Assembly (NCBI GenBank): GCA_014729945.1
Contig: WJJC01000214.1
Coordinates: 1-5,623 of the forward strand
Direction of reading: 5' to 3'
Length of the DNA stretch: 5,623 nucleotides
From: Candidatus Bathyarchaeota archaeon
GTDB lineage: Archaea > Thermoproteota > Bathyarchaeia > TCS64
The notes under the pieces were generated by a model that did no database searches, was not told the DNA's origin, and saw only the letters and a list, made by a program, of their open reading frames with translations. The position numbers were made by a program, and so were the translations under genes. Positions 1-5,623 of the stretch are shown here, piece by piece; positions within the stretch are counted from its first letter, which is position 1, and every line of letters begins with the position of its first letter.

Positions 1-593
1 AAATATTTCTGGTCGGCGTGTTCCAGCTCAGAGGCATCGTGACTGATATAAAGTACACCCAAGCTCCTTCGTCTCGCCTCCTCGATTATCACATCATGGA
101 GGATCTTCTTTAACTCAGGGTTCAGGTTAACAAGAGGTTCATCTAGTAGTAGATAATTTTTCTCAGACACTAGGGCTCTTATGATACTTGCTCTACGTGC
201 CTCGCCGCCTGATAACTCGTTAGGATATCTTTCTGTTAATCCAGTTAATCCCACCCTATCAATTAGTTCAGTTACTTGGCCTAGGGGATTTACGTATTCA
301 ATGTTCTCTGCTACTGTCATATTTGGCCATAAGGATGGGGTCTGGAAAACGGCGCTAATGTCTCGTAGATGGGGTTCTAAGGTATAATCAGGAGAAGATG
401 CTAATTTGTTATCGATGTATATTATTCCAGAGGTGGGTTGCTCAAAGCCTGCTACTACTCTGAGCAACGTGGTCTTCCCTGAGCCGCTTGGACCTTGTAT
501 ACATGAGGTTTTCCCACGTGGTATAATTAGGGATACACCCTTGAGGGCTTGAACGCGACCATAGTTTTTTGATATTGTTTCAACCTTTATCAT
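1..593 (-). CDS. ABC transporter ATP-binding protein, 3' end cut off by window
   Basis: This is the cytoplasmic ATPase that powers the importer encoded just upstream. The frame is open from the ATG at 593 to the window edge, giving 197 residues without a stop, so the C-terminus is missing. All nucleotide-binding motifs are visible: A-loop Tyr11, Walker A GPSGSGKTT at 34-42, Q-loop Gln84 (VFQTP), signature LSGGE at 127-131 followed by ARRAS, Walker B LLLDEP at 148-153 and switch His185 (ISHD). The D-loop reads LVNLN, with Asn158 where SALD-type loops have Asp. The start codon overlaps the permease stop (ATGA, 593-590) and has a GGAGG 9 bases upstream, so translation is probably coupled. The family and the neighbours point to the FbpC/PotA-like class. 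Whether a C-terminal TOBE regulatory domain follows cannot be seen. The ATPase call is very secure; the substrate is not. Confidence 0.95.
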   Translation of the reverse strand, partial: MIKVETISKNYGRVQALKGVSLIIPRGKTSCIQGPSGSGKTTLLRVVAGFEQPTSGIIYIDNKLASSPDYTLEPHLRDISAVFQTPSLWPNMTVAENIEYVNPLGQVTELIDRVGLTGLTERYPNELSGGEARRASIIRALVSEKNYLLLDEPLVNLNPELKKILHDVIIEEARRRSLGVLYISHDASELEHADQKY

Positions 594-2143
594 CCGTTTG
601 TTCCTCCACTATAAGTCTTGAAAGCTATCCCCGACATACACATCATCAAAGTCACGACAAGCAGGCAGAGTCCAGCTACTTCCTCTGACCCCCCGTAGTG
701 AAGATAATTGAATATTCTGATTGTCAGGGTCTCGCTCCCCGGTGGAACCACCAGTAGGGTGCTTCCAAGTTCACCAATACTGAATGCGGCTAAAGTAGCT
801 ACTCCCGCAGCTAGACCATATTTCTGCAGGGGTATTTTTACTTGCCAGAGGTCTTGTAGTCTTTTTTTCTTGAATAGTTCAGCTGCCTCAAAGAGTAAAG
901 GATCAACTCGTTTTCTCTGCGTGTAAACAATTATTGTCGCTAGAGGTACGAAGCGGGTTGTCACCGCTATGATAGGCATGGCCATGGTACCATATAGCCA
1001 TGGAGCCCACGTGCTATAGATGTCTATCAACCCTATTCCAACTATTGCTGAGGGGAGAGCTAGGGGGAGGGATATCAGTATCCACCAGTATCCACTTTTA
1101 CCTAATTGCTCTGATAAAATGTAACCTAGGCCTCCTCCCAGTAATGCTCCTGATAATCCGATAATGGAGGAGGTATATAGATCATCAGTTGCTGCCTCCA
1201 CAGCGTAGTATAGGCTTGTAATCGAGCCTGTCTCTATGACTAATCCACCGATTAGAAAGATGACTTGAACAAGAGTTACCATTACAGCTAGGGTTTGGAC
1301 AGTTGAAGCCCAGCCAGGTAGGCTCCAGTCTTGAAGGCTTTCTGATCTGCTTATGCTACTGCTCTGGACGGTGTTTCTTAATCCACGTAGACTGGCCACG
1401 AGTACAGTGAATGTGATTAGAAATATGGGCGAACTTAACCATATACTGTGTACGGGGTTATTACTGGCGCTGAACTCGCTGAAGATCTCCAGACTGTATA
1501 CACTGTAACTGTAAAGGGTGGGTATACTGTAATCAGTTATGGCCTGGATGAAAACAAACCCCATGGCAGCCAGTATCATGGGTGAGGCAAGGGGGAGAAC
1601 TACTTCGATGAATACGGTCAAGTCCTTCTTGTATAGTCGAGCAGCTTCCACTGCGGGGGTCTCTACGAGCGTGTATCCTACCATTGCTAGCCCCACGCCT
1701 AGGGGGAGATACGCCATGGTATCCACAAGGTAACTCATGGAGAAACCGAAGCCTGATAAACTCAATCCGATGGGTTTTATCAACTGGTTGATGTTTGATA
1801 TCATCCCAGACCATACAAGAGCATGGATATATGGGGGAACTGGGGCTGTCAATAAGAAGATCCATTTGATGCTTTTCCAGGCTGGAGTCTGCTCATAAAC
1901 TAGTTTGCTCCCAGCCAGAACACCAATCACTGTAACGGATACTGAGACAGTTGTTGCTAGTTTTAATGAATTTAATAGTAACCTGAATCTACGCTCAGTG
2001 GGAAAAGCTAGTCGTAATAATTCTGGTTCGTTTGCTAGTTGTGTTATGGAGTCTCCCAGTAGGTAAATGAGGGGCATGAATAGTAAAAACAATAGTAGTA
2101 TCTGAGGGAGGGGTGTTGTAGAATGTTTTTTCCCCGTTATCAT
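590..2143 (-). CDS. ABC transporter permease, fused two-domain FbpB/ThiP type
   Basis: This integral membrane protein (517 residues from ATG 2143) should form the whole translocation channel, because two permease domains are fused as in FbpB and ThiP. Hydrophobic segments run from about residue 13 to 508, roughly twelve helices. Each half has the cytoplasmic EAA loop that docks on the ATPase: EAARLYKKD from 166 and EAAELFKKK from 419. The C-terminal stretch with VPPGSETLTIRIF and LHYGG (about 466-484) is characteristic of the FbpB/ThiP class. Both EAA loops carry Lys where Gly is usual, and the first looks one residue short. The ATG starts one base after the binding-protein stop. An in-frame GTG at 2173 would add 10 residues and overlap that gene; I prefer the ATG, although neither has a clear Shine-Dalgarno. 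The 3' end overlaps the ATPase start. Iron is the usual substrate of the class, but thiamine and other small ligands remain possible. Confidence 0.92.
   Translation of the reverse strand: MITGKKHSTTPLPQILLLFLLFMPLIYLLGDSITQLANEPELLRLAFPTERRFRLLLNSLKLATTVSVSVTVIGVLAGSKLVYEQTPAWKSIKWIFLLTAPVPPYIHALVWSGMISNINQLIKPIGLSLSGFGFSMSYLVDTMAYLPLGVGLAMVGYTLVETPAVEAARLYKKDLTVFIEVVLPLASPMILAAMGFVFIQAITDYSIPTLYSYSVYSLEIFSEFSASNNPVHSIWLSSPIFLITFTVLVASLRGLRNTVQSSSISRSESLQDWSLPGWASTVQTLAVMVTLVQVIFLIGGLVIETGSITSLYYAVEAATDDLYTSSIIGLSGALLGGGLGYILSEQLGKSGYWWILISLPLALPSAIVGIGLIDIYSTWAPWLYGTMAMPIIAVTTRFVPLATIIVYTQRKRVDPLLFEAAELFKKKRLQDLWQVKIPLQKYGLAAGVATLAAFSIGELGSTLLVVPPGSETLTIRIFNYLHYGGSEEVAGLCLLVVTLMMCMSGIAFKTYSGGTNG
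603..607 (-). promoter_or_regulatory. Shine-Dalgarno GGAGG of the ATPase gene
   Basis: The minus strand reads GGAGG here, 9 bases before the ATG at 593, inside the last codons of the permease gene. It is the strongest ribosome-binding site in the window. It supports the 593 start and the four-base ATGA stop/start overlap with the permease (593-590), an arrangement typical of translational coupling. Confidence 0.7.
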
Positions 2144-2144
2144 G

Positions 2145-3179
2145 TTATCGGACAAATATCTCTGCCATGTCACTTTTAGCTTGCTCTATGTATTCATAGA
2201 TCTCGACATAGTTTACGTCCATTCCCTTGACACTCTGAGCATCAAAGTAATCCTGATCTATGTCAAAATCACGTAACGATAGTTGGAACCATCCCATCTC
2301 TACTAGCTCGCTTACAGTCTCCTCGCTTAAGAGGTAGTCTATGAGTATCTCGGCTTCCACGCTATTGGGGCCCTCTTTTACTTTGGCTACTGTGTTGGGA
2401 ATCAGTAATGTTCCCATCTGGTCTTCGCCTTGGTCTAGGAAGACCATCTCCACGGGTGCTCCGCGCTCGATGGCTCCGATGCTATCATCTGTGTCGGTCA
2501 ATCCAAACATTATGTTACCATCTGCAACCAGATCTCTTACTACGCCGTTTCCGTCAACTACCCGGATATCGCGTTCGCTTAGTGCTGTGAAGTATTCTAC
2601 TGCTTCTTCTGATCCTAGGGTAGCGTAGAGGGCTGCGACATGTGTTGCTGTGGTGCCAAATATTGGGTACGCTATGGCGATCTGGTCAGCTGGGTATTTC
2701 TCATCTAGTAGATCATAGATTGAGGAGGGGTAATCCTCAGGGTCCATGAGGTCAGTGTTCACCAGACATACTCTGGCTCTTCCCCCGAATCCTGTCCAGT
2801 AGTCATCGGGATCTATGTAGGAGTCTGGGATTCCGGAAGCTTCCGGTGATACATAAGGGGTGAGAACGTCTTCTTCTTTGATTAGTATGGTCTGGGCTAT
2901 CTCGCCGTTCCACCATACGTCGCACTGCGGATTATTTTTCTCGGCCATTAATCGATTTACAAGTCCGGTGGTTTTTGCTGCTTCGACGTCGTAGACTGCT
3001 TTTACTTTTATACCAGTTTCTTCTTGGAATTTATCTAGGATGGGTTCTGAGAATATCTGGTCTACAGAAGTGTAGATTACTACTTCCTGTTGGTCTTTGT
3101 TGACTGCTATGTATGCTCCAGCAATGGTTATTATGGTTAATATGACGGCTACATATCTGGCGTAATTCTTAAAGGACAT
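2145..3179 (-). CDS. ABC transporter solute-binding protein, AfuA/FbpA (iron III) type
   Basis: This extracytoplasmic binding protein (344 residues) captures the ligand for the permease and ATPase downstream. Residues about 8-26 form one hydrophobic segment after a short basic N-terminus. No lipobox Cys follows it, so it is probably a membrane anchor, as in many archaeal binding proteins. The mature part opens with EVVIYTSVDQ (32-41) and ETGIKVKAVYD, typical of AfuA/FbpA-like proteins, and NPQCDVWWNGE (84-93) is the conserved early cleft region. FbpA proteins bind ferric iron through an adjacent tyrosine pair in the later half. Here that region appears to read GLTDTDD (226-232), with no YY pair, so iron binding is not assured. 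Cys86 and Cys138 are the only cysteines. The gene starts 15 bases after the MFS stop with a weak AGGT 9 bases before the ATG, and ends one base before the permease ATG. The family call is strong; the ligand is uncertain. Confidence 0.92.
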   Translation of the reverse strand: MSFKNYARYVAVILTIITIAGAYIAVNKDQQEVVIYTSVDQIFSEPILDKFQEETGIKVKAVYDVEAAKTTGLVNRLMAEKNNPQCDVWWNGEIAQTILIKEEDVLTPYVSPEASGIPDSYIDPDDYWTGFGGRARVCLVNTDLMDPEDYPSSIYDLLDEKYPADQIAIAYPIFGTTATHVAALYATLGSEEAVEYFTALSERDIRVVDGNGVVRDLVADGNIMFGLTDTDDSIGAIERGAPVEMVFLDQGEDQMGTLLIPNTVAKVKEGPNSVEAEILIDYLLSEETVSELVEMGWFQLSLRDFDIDQDYFDAQSVKGMDVNYVEIYEYIEQAKSDMAEIFVR

Positions 3180-3188
3180 ATAGTCAAG

Positions 3189-3192
3189 ACCT
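3189..3192 (-). promoter_or_regulatory. Weak Shine-Dalgarno AGGT of the binding-protein gene
   Basis: AGGT on the minus strand sits 9 bases before the ATG at 3179, just after the MFS stop codon (3197-3195). It matches part of the archaeal GGAGGTGAT consensus and supports that start. The match is short and could be chance. Confidence 0.35.
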
Positions 3193-3194
3193 GT

Positions 3195-4363
3195 TTACTC
3201 TGTTTTATTTCTTCTCATTACGGTGAAGAATAATCCGCTAGAGAGAATTGTGATTAAGGATATGACTAGAAAAGCGTACTTGAATCCATAGGCATCGATT
3301 AATGCGCCTACTACGGAGGTGGAAACGGCTCCAATAATGTTCCCAAACATAGCAACTATGCCTAGTCCCGTGGCCTTCAAGCCAGATGGTAGACTGCTTG
3401 TGGTTGAGGAGTAAATGATGGGTGAGAAACTATACAAGGTTAGACCTAGTAGTAGCAGGTTAACGATTAGAATATTCTCCCCGGGGAACAGAATGAGGGT
3501 ATAGAGGAAGACTACACTCAATGCTGATGCGCCGCTTATGGCATACTTTGCACCTGTTTTCTCGACGATTAAGCCGCTTCTGAGTTTGGCGAGTATTCCT
3601 GCTGCTGGCAGTATCATGGATATGAGTCCTGCGGTAGCTACGGTCATGCCTTTAAATTCTACTAGAAATGTGGGTGTAAAGGGGAAAGTGGTTCTTAACA
3701 CCAAGTTATAGGTGGCGTGAGATAAGGCGTAAGGGATAATTACCCACATGTAATCACTTAGATTACCATGCTCTTGATAGGCCTTTTTCTTTACTGATGG
3801 TTCTTCACGCATTAGCGTGAGGGTCACGATGGAGAGCAGGAAGGCTGGTAGGGATAAGGTCATGAAAGCGGTTCTCCAGCCCCAGAGGGATAATATTGAG
3901 ACTGCTACGGGGAAGGCCAGGGTGTTTCCCACGTTGGCGCCGGATTCGTTGAATCCAATGGCGCGGTTTTGTTTATCCCCGAATCGGTCTGATAGTAGTG
4001 CATTAGCTACTGGTAGGTGGACGCCCTGGAATAGGCCGACTAGGAATCTAAGGGTGAAGAGGTGGATGAATCCTTGAGCATATGCGATTAGGAATGTGGC
4101 GGCGCCGTATCCGATCATGCTTGAGGCGAGGACTCTTCGTGCTCCATATTTCTTGCTTAGGGCTCCTGCTGGTAGTTTGCTTATGATGTAACAAGGAGGT
4201 AGGCAGTCTCTAGTAGCCCTGACTGGGTGTGTGTCAATCCTAGCTCTGTTGTTAGTACGGGTAGTACTGGGGGTAGTACGCTGCGGGCTAGGTAGATGCT
4301 TACCCATCCCATCCATGTGATCATTAATACCGTGTAGTTGTTGTTCCACCATCTAGGCTTCAT
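3195..4363 (-). pseudogene. MFS transporter gene broken by a one-base frameshift
   Basis: The gene would encode a 12-helix secondary transporter of about 389 residues, normal for the major facilitator superfamily (MFS), but it lies in two frames. The first 57 residues (ATG at 4363, MKPRWWNNNY to LLETAYLL) form helix 1 and the start of helix 2. That frame then meets a TAA at 4183-4181. The rest, from YIISKLPAG to the stop at 3195, is in another frame. Joined with one residue between them, the parts read straight into the loop 2-3 motif GALSKKYGARRVL. A related GLIVEKTGAKY occurs in the second half. No other stop interrupts either part, so the damage is recent or a sequencing or assembly error. 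The shifted frame could start at an ATG at 4352, but its first 54 residues look non-native and lack helix 1. The gene heads the ABC operon, 15 bases before the binding protein. The substrate is unknown; the motif-A Asp is replaced by Lys. Confidence 0.85.
4188..4195 (-). other. Frameshift point in the MFS gene
   Basis: On the minus strand, Leu57 is CTT (4195-4193) in the first frame, and the Tyr of YIISKLP is TAC (4190-4188) in the second. Only two bases, GT, lie between them, so one base is missing. A single extra G (CTT GGT TAC) would restore LLGYIISKLP, a normal MFS helix 2. There is no slippery heptamer, so programmed frameshifting is unlikely. Confidence 0.8.
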
Positions 4364-4389
4364 GCCCAAGGGATATGGAGTGGGATTAG

Positions 4390-4401
4390 TTATTATCTTC
4401 G
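4390..4401 (-). promoter_or_regulatory. Candidate BRE/TATA promoter of the MFS-ABC operon
   Basis: In the 50-base gap upstream of the MFS gene the minus strand reads CGAAG (4401-4397), BRE-like, followed by ATAATAA (4396-4390), TATA-like. The box centre is about 30 bases before the ATG at 4363. An archaeal start site about 26 bases downstream would leave a leader of only a few bases, which fits the absence of a Shine-Dalgarno there. The call rests on composition and spacing alone. Confidence 0.35.
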
Positions 4402-4408
4402 AAAAAAA
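4402..4408 (-). terminator. Candidate oligo-T terminator of the hydrolase gene
   Basis: Seven consecutive T on the minus strand begin 6 bases after the hydrolase TAA (4416-4414), with no hairpin. Archaeal RNA polymerase commonly terminates at such runs just downstream of a stop codon. The run directly abuts the candidate promoter of the next operon, consistent with a unit boundary here. Confidence 0.4.
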
Positions 4409-4413
4409 GGGGA

Positions 4414-5049
4414 TTAGGAGATTGTCTTTACGAGGCTTTTTACTTGTCTCTTTGCGTCTTTCATGATGTCTTTTCCATGAGTATAGATTAAGAAATCAAA
4501 GTCATAGTCAAGCAGCCTTCTCATCTCAGCTGTAGCCTGCTCCACGTCTAAGCAGTACCGCTCCGGTGGAGGCATCAGATTACCATCCTCGTCACCAAAG
4601 ATGGTGTCCCCCGCGATTATCGCCTTATGCTTTTTGAGATAATAACTGCTGTTTCCCTCACTGTGTCCAGGTACGTGGATTATCTCGATCCCCCCACAGT
4701 ATGGAACCACCGTATGGTCCTCTAGTTCCTCTACGTCTACACCTACAGCATCTTTAATGAGCGGCGCCTCAAGCTTATGTGCTTTCACCGGGGCCCCCGT
4801 AAGTTTGACTAGTTGTGGTAGATTGTTGATGTGATCCCCGTGCTTGTGGGTTATGAGAATTAGTTTAATATCGCTCCACGTCTTGTCGATGGACTCAAGC
4901 TCTTCTCCTAGCTCCTCAACATGCGCCGGTGTCATACCTCCATCAATGAGTACGGTACCCTCACTGCAGTCAAGTATCCATGACTCCATACTATGATCCT
5001 TGGCTTCACTGTGATCAATACTATAAACTTTTTCCAGAATCTTTACCAT
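4414..5049 (-). CDS. Metallo-beta-lactamase-fold hydrolase
   Basis: This is a soluble, probably dinuclear-metal hydrolase of 211 residues with no signal peptide. All expected ligands of the glyoxalase II/MBL fold are present: HKHGDH at 68-73 (His68, His70, Asp72, His73), His129 in VPGHSEGN, bridging Asp148 in IAGDTIF and His191 in YTHGKD. The early strand LIDGGMT (34-40) is also typical. The length equals a bare MBL domain with no extra RNase J, flavodoxin or nucleic-acid domain, so a small-molecule thioester, lactone or ester hydrolase is likeliest; the substrate cannot be read from sequence. I chose the ATG at 5049 because GGTG lies 5 bases upstream. An in-frame TTG at 5079 would add ten hydrophobic residues that do not belong to the fold. 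The LarA-like gene ends 51 bases upstream, and the two may or may not share a transcript. Confidence 0.93.
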   Translation of the reverse strand: MVKILEKVYSIDHSEAKDHSMESWILDCSEGTVLIDGGMTPAHVEELGEELESIDKTWSDIKLILITHKHGDHINNLPQLVKLTGAPVKAHKLEAPLIKDAVGVDVEELEDHTVVPYCGGIEIIHVPGHSEGNSSYYLKKHKAIIAGDTIFGDEDGNLMPPPERYCLDVEQATAEMRRLLDYDFDFLIYTHGKDIMKDAKRQVKSLVKTIS

Positions 5050-5054
5050 AAATA

Positions 5055-5058
5055 CACC
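5055..5058 (-). promoter_or_regulatory. Shine-Dalgarno GGTG of the hydrolase gene
   Basis: GGTG on the minus strand, 5 bases before the ATG at 5049, matches the core of the archaeal GGAGGTGAT anti-16S consensus. It decides the start in favour of 5049 over the in-frame TTG at 5079. Confidence 0.45.
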
Positions 5059-5080
5059 AAGGAAAAATAGGATAAACAAG

Positions 5081-5091
5081 GTACTTAAATT
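5081..5091 (-). promoter_or_regulatory. Candidate TATA box of the hydrolase gene
   Basis: In the 51-base gap after the LarA-like gene the minus strand reads AATTTAAGTAC. TTTAAGTA (5089-5082) resembles an archaeal TATA box. Its centre is about 37 bases before the ATG at 5049, which would give a leader of about ten bases holding the GGTG site. This suggests the hydrolase can be transcribed on its own. Evidence is by eye and weak. Confidence 0.27.
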
Positions 5092-5100
5092 CTAGCAGAG

Positions 5101-5623
5101 TTAAGCGCTTGAGGCGTTTTCCTCACTAATCTGCATAGCAGCCGTCGGGTACAGCGCAACAGTTGCATCTATACCATGTTTTAATTCAAGTATCTCCCGG
5201 GCTTTTCCCCATGTATTCACCCACTGGCTTCCCTCACCATAATAGTACTCATCAGCGATAGCTATCTCAGGCGAGACACAGATTACACGGTCCATCCTCC
5301 ACGGCTTCTTGATGTAGGTGGTTTTGCTCCAGCCTCTTCCTCCAAAATCTGTTCCGAAGCGTCCATTATAGTGGTGTACTCTACAACCCTCCGGGGTGTA
5401 GAGTAGAAAGATCATGTCTCCGTCGTCTCTGATGCTATCGCGCAGTATATGATATGCCTTGTATCCCTCGTTTGCCATGGGGTAACCATTGCCGATAACG
5501 ATATCAGCGTCTCTCACAAGCTTGGTCGAGTAATGTTTTCTAGCGTATTCTACGCCTTTTCTATGGGCCTCTACTACATCCCCACAGATGACGCCCGAGA
5601 CATCACAGTCACCATTCATGAAG
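5101..5623 (-). CDS. LarA-like (DUF2088) protein, C-terminal part; 5' end outside window
   Basis: About 173 residues of the C-terminal domain of a protein resembling nickel-dependent lactate racemase (LarA/DUF2088). Recognisable stretches, counting from the Met at 5619, are DADIVIGNGYPMANEGYKAY (38-57), then GDMIFLLYTPEG (67-78), HHYNGRFG (82-89) and FGGRGW (92-97). The GYP-x5-Y pattern matches LarA, whose Y-x3-K element contacts substrate; here the Lys position appears to be His57. The frame stays open upstream of the Met at 5619 (a Phe codon precedes it) and full-length relatives exceed 400 residues, so that Met is internal and the gene continues past the window. The catalytic His pair and the Lys carrying the nickel-pincer cofactor lie in the missing N-terminal part. 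It is probably a 2-hydroxyacid racemase or epimerase relative; lactate itself is not established. No LarB, LarC or LarE cofactor gene is visible. Confidence 0.78.
   Translation of the reverse strand, partial: FMNGDCDVSGVICGDVVEAHRKGVEYARKHYSTKLVRDADIVIGNGYPMANEGYKAYHILRDSIRDDGDMIFLLYTPEGCRVHHYNGRFGTDFGGRGWSKTTYIKKPWRMDRVICVSPEIAIADEYYYGEGSQWVNTWGKAREILELKHGIDATVALYPTAAMQISEENASSA

Noticed and set aside
1533..1865. Minus-strand 110-residue frame inside the permease gene
   Set aside because: It is a different frame of the well-supported permease, with no recognisable motif.
2144..2173. GTG start of the permease at 2173
   Set aside because: It would overlap the binding-protein gene by 29 bases without a Shine-Dalgarno; the ATG at 2143, one base after the stop, is the better choice, though the GTG is not excluded.
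181..2628. Plus-strand open frames at 181-387, 708-926, 1539-1733, 2341-2628 and 2408-2590
   Set aside because: All lie opposite strongly supported minus-strand ABC genes, and their translations show no domain-like pattern; they are shadows.
3817..4077. Plus-strand 86-residue open frame
   Set aside because: Antisense to the MFS gene, no family resemblance.
4188..4200. Programmed ribosomal frameshifting in the MFS gene
   Set aside because: No X-XXY-YYZ slippery heptamer or obvious downstream structure is present, and MFS genes are not known for it; a one-base deletion is simpler.
4251..4285. Repeated GTAGTAC units on the plus strand
   Set aside because: They encode the VLPPVLPVL segment of MFS helix 1 and reflect amino-acid repetition, not a DNA repeat element.
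4191..4352. N-terminal 54 residues of the shifted MFS frame starting at ATG 4352
   Set aside because: Polar, Arg/Thr/Pro-rich sequence unlike an MFS N-terminus; the other frame over the same bases encodes a proper helix 1.
5050..5079. TTG start of the hydrolase at 5079
   Set aside because: It adds ten hydrophobic residues outside the fold, while the ATG at 5049 has GGTG upstream.
5617..5619. ATG at 5619 as the true start of the LarA-like gene
   Set aside because: The frame stays open upstream to the window edge and the visible part matches only the C-terminal domain, so this Met is internal.

Overview
The window looks archaeal, probably from a metagenome-derived or little-studied lineage. 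The evidence is indirect: the solute-binding protein has an uncleaved-looking N-terminal anchor with no lipobox Cys, start sites are preceded by GGTG/AGGT-type Shine-Dalgarno cores or by none, and the short gaps carry BRE/TATA-like A/T boxes and an oligo-T run instead of -35/-10 boxes. I cannot name the phylum. Every recognisable gene is on the minus strand, so the transcription order runs from high to low coordinates. No tRNA, rRNA, CRISPR array, insertion sequence or gene-free stretch over 300 bases was found; the largest gaps are about 50 bases.

Layout in transcription order. (1) 5623-5101: C-terminal part of a LarA-like (DUF2088, nickel-dependent lactate racemase family) protein whose start lies beyond the window. 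(2) 5049-4414: a metallo-beta-lactamase-fold hydrolase with a complete set of metal ligands. (3) 4363-3195: a major facilitator superfamily (MFS) transporter whose reading frame is broken by one missing base near 4191-4192. (4) 3179-2145: an iron(III)/AfuA-FbpA-type solute-binding protein. (5) 2143-590: a fused two-domain FbpB/ThiP-type ABC permease. (6) 593-1: the ABC ATPase, cut off by the window start.

Genes 3-6 look like one transcription unit. The gaps are 15 bases (MFS to binding protein), 1 base (binding protein to permease) and an ATGA overlap (permease to ATPase). A candidate TATA box and near-leaderless start precede the MFS gene, and an oligo-T run follows the hydrolase gene, so the unit probably begins at the MFS gene. 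Together, the binding protein, permease and ATPase form a complete importer of the ferric-iron/thiamine-like class. The usual ferric-ligand tyrosine pair is not evident in the binding protein, where a GLTDTDD segment appears to occupy that region, so the substrate should be left open.

Points most worth a second look: the frameshift in the MFS gene, the pairing of an MFS carrier with an ABC importer in one operon, the non-canonical residues in the ABC components (D-loop Asp to Asn; no Gly in either EAA loop), and the LarA-like protein with a His where lactate racemase has a substrate-binding Lys. I see no clearly novel system; these are variants of known families in a slightly unusual arrangement.
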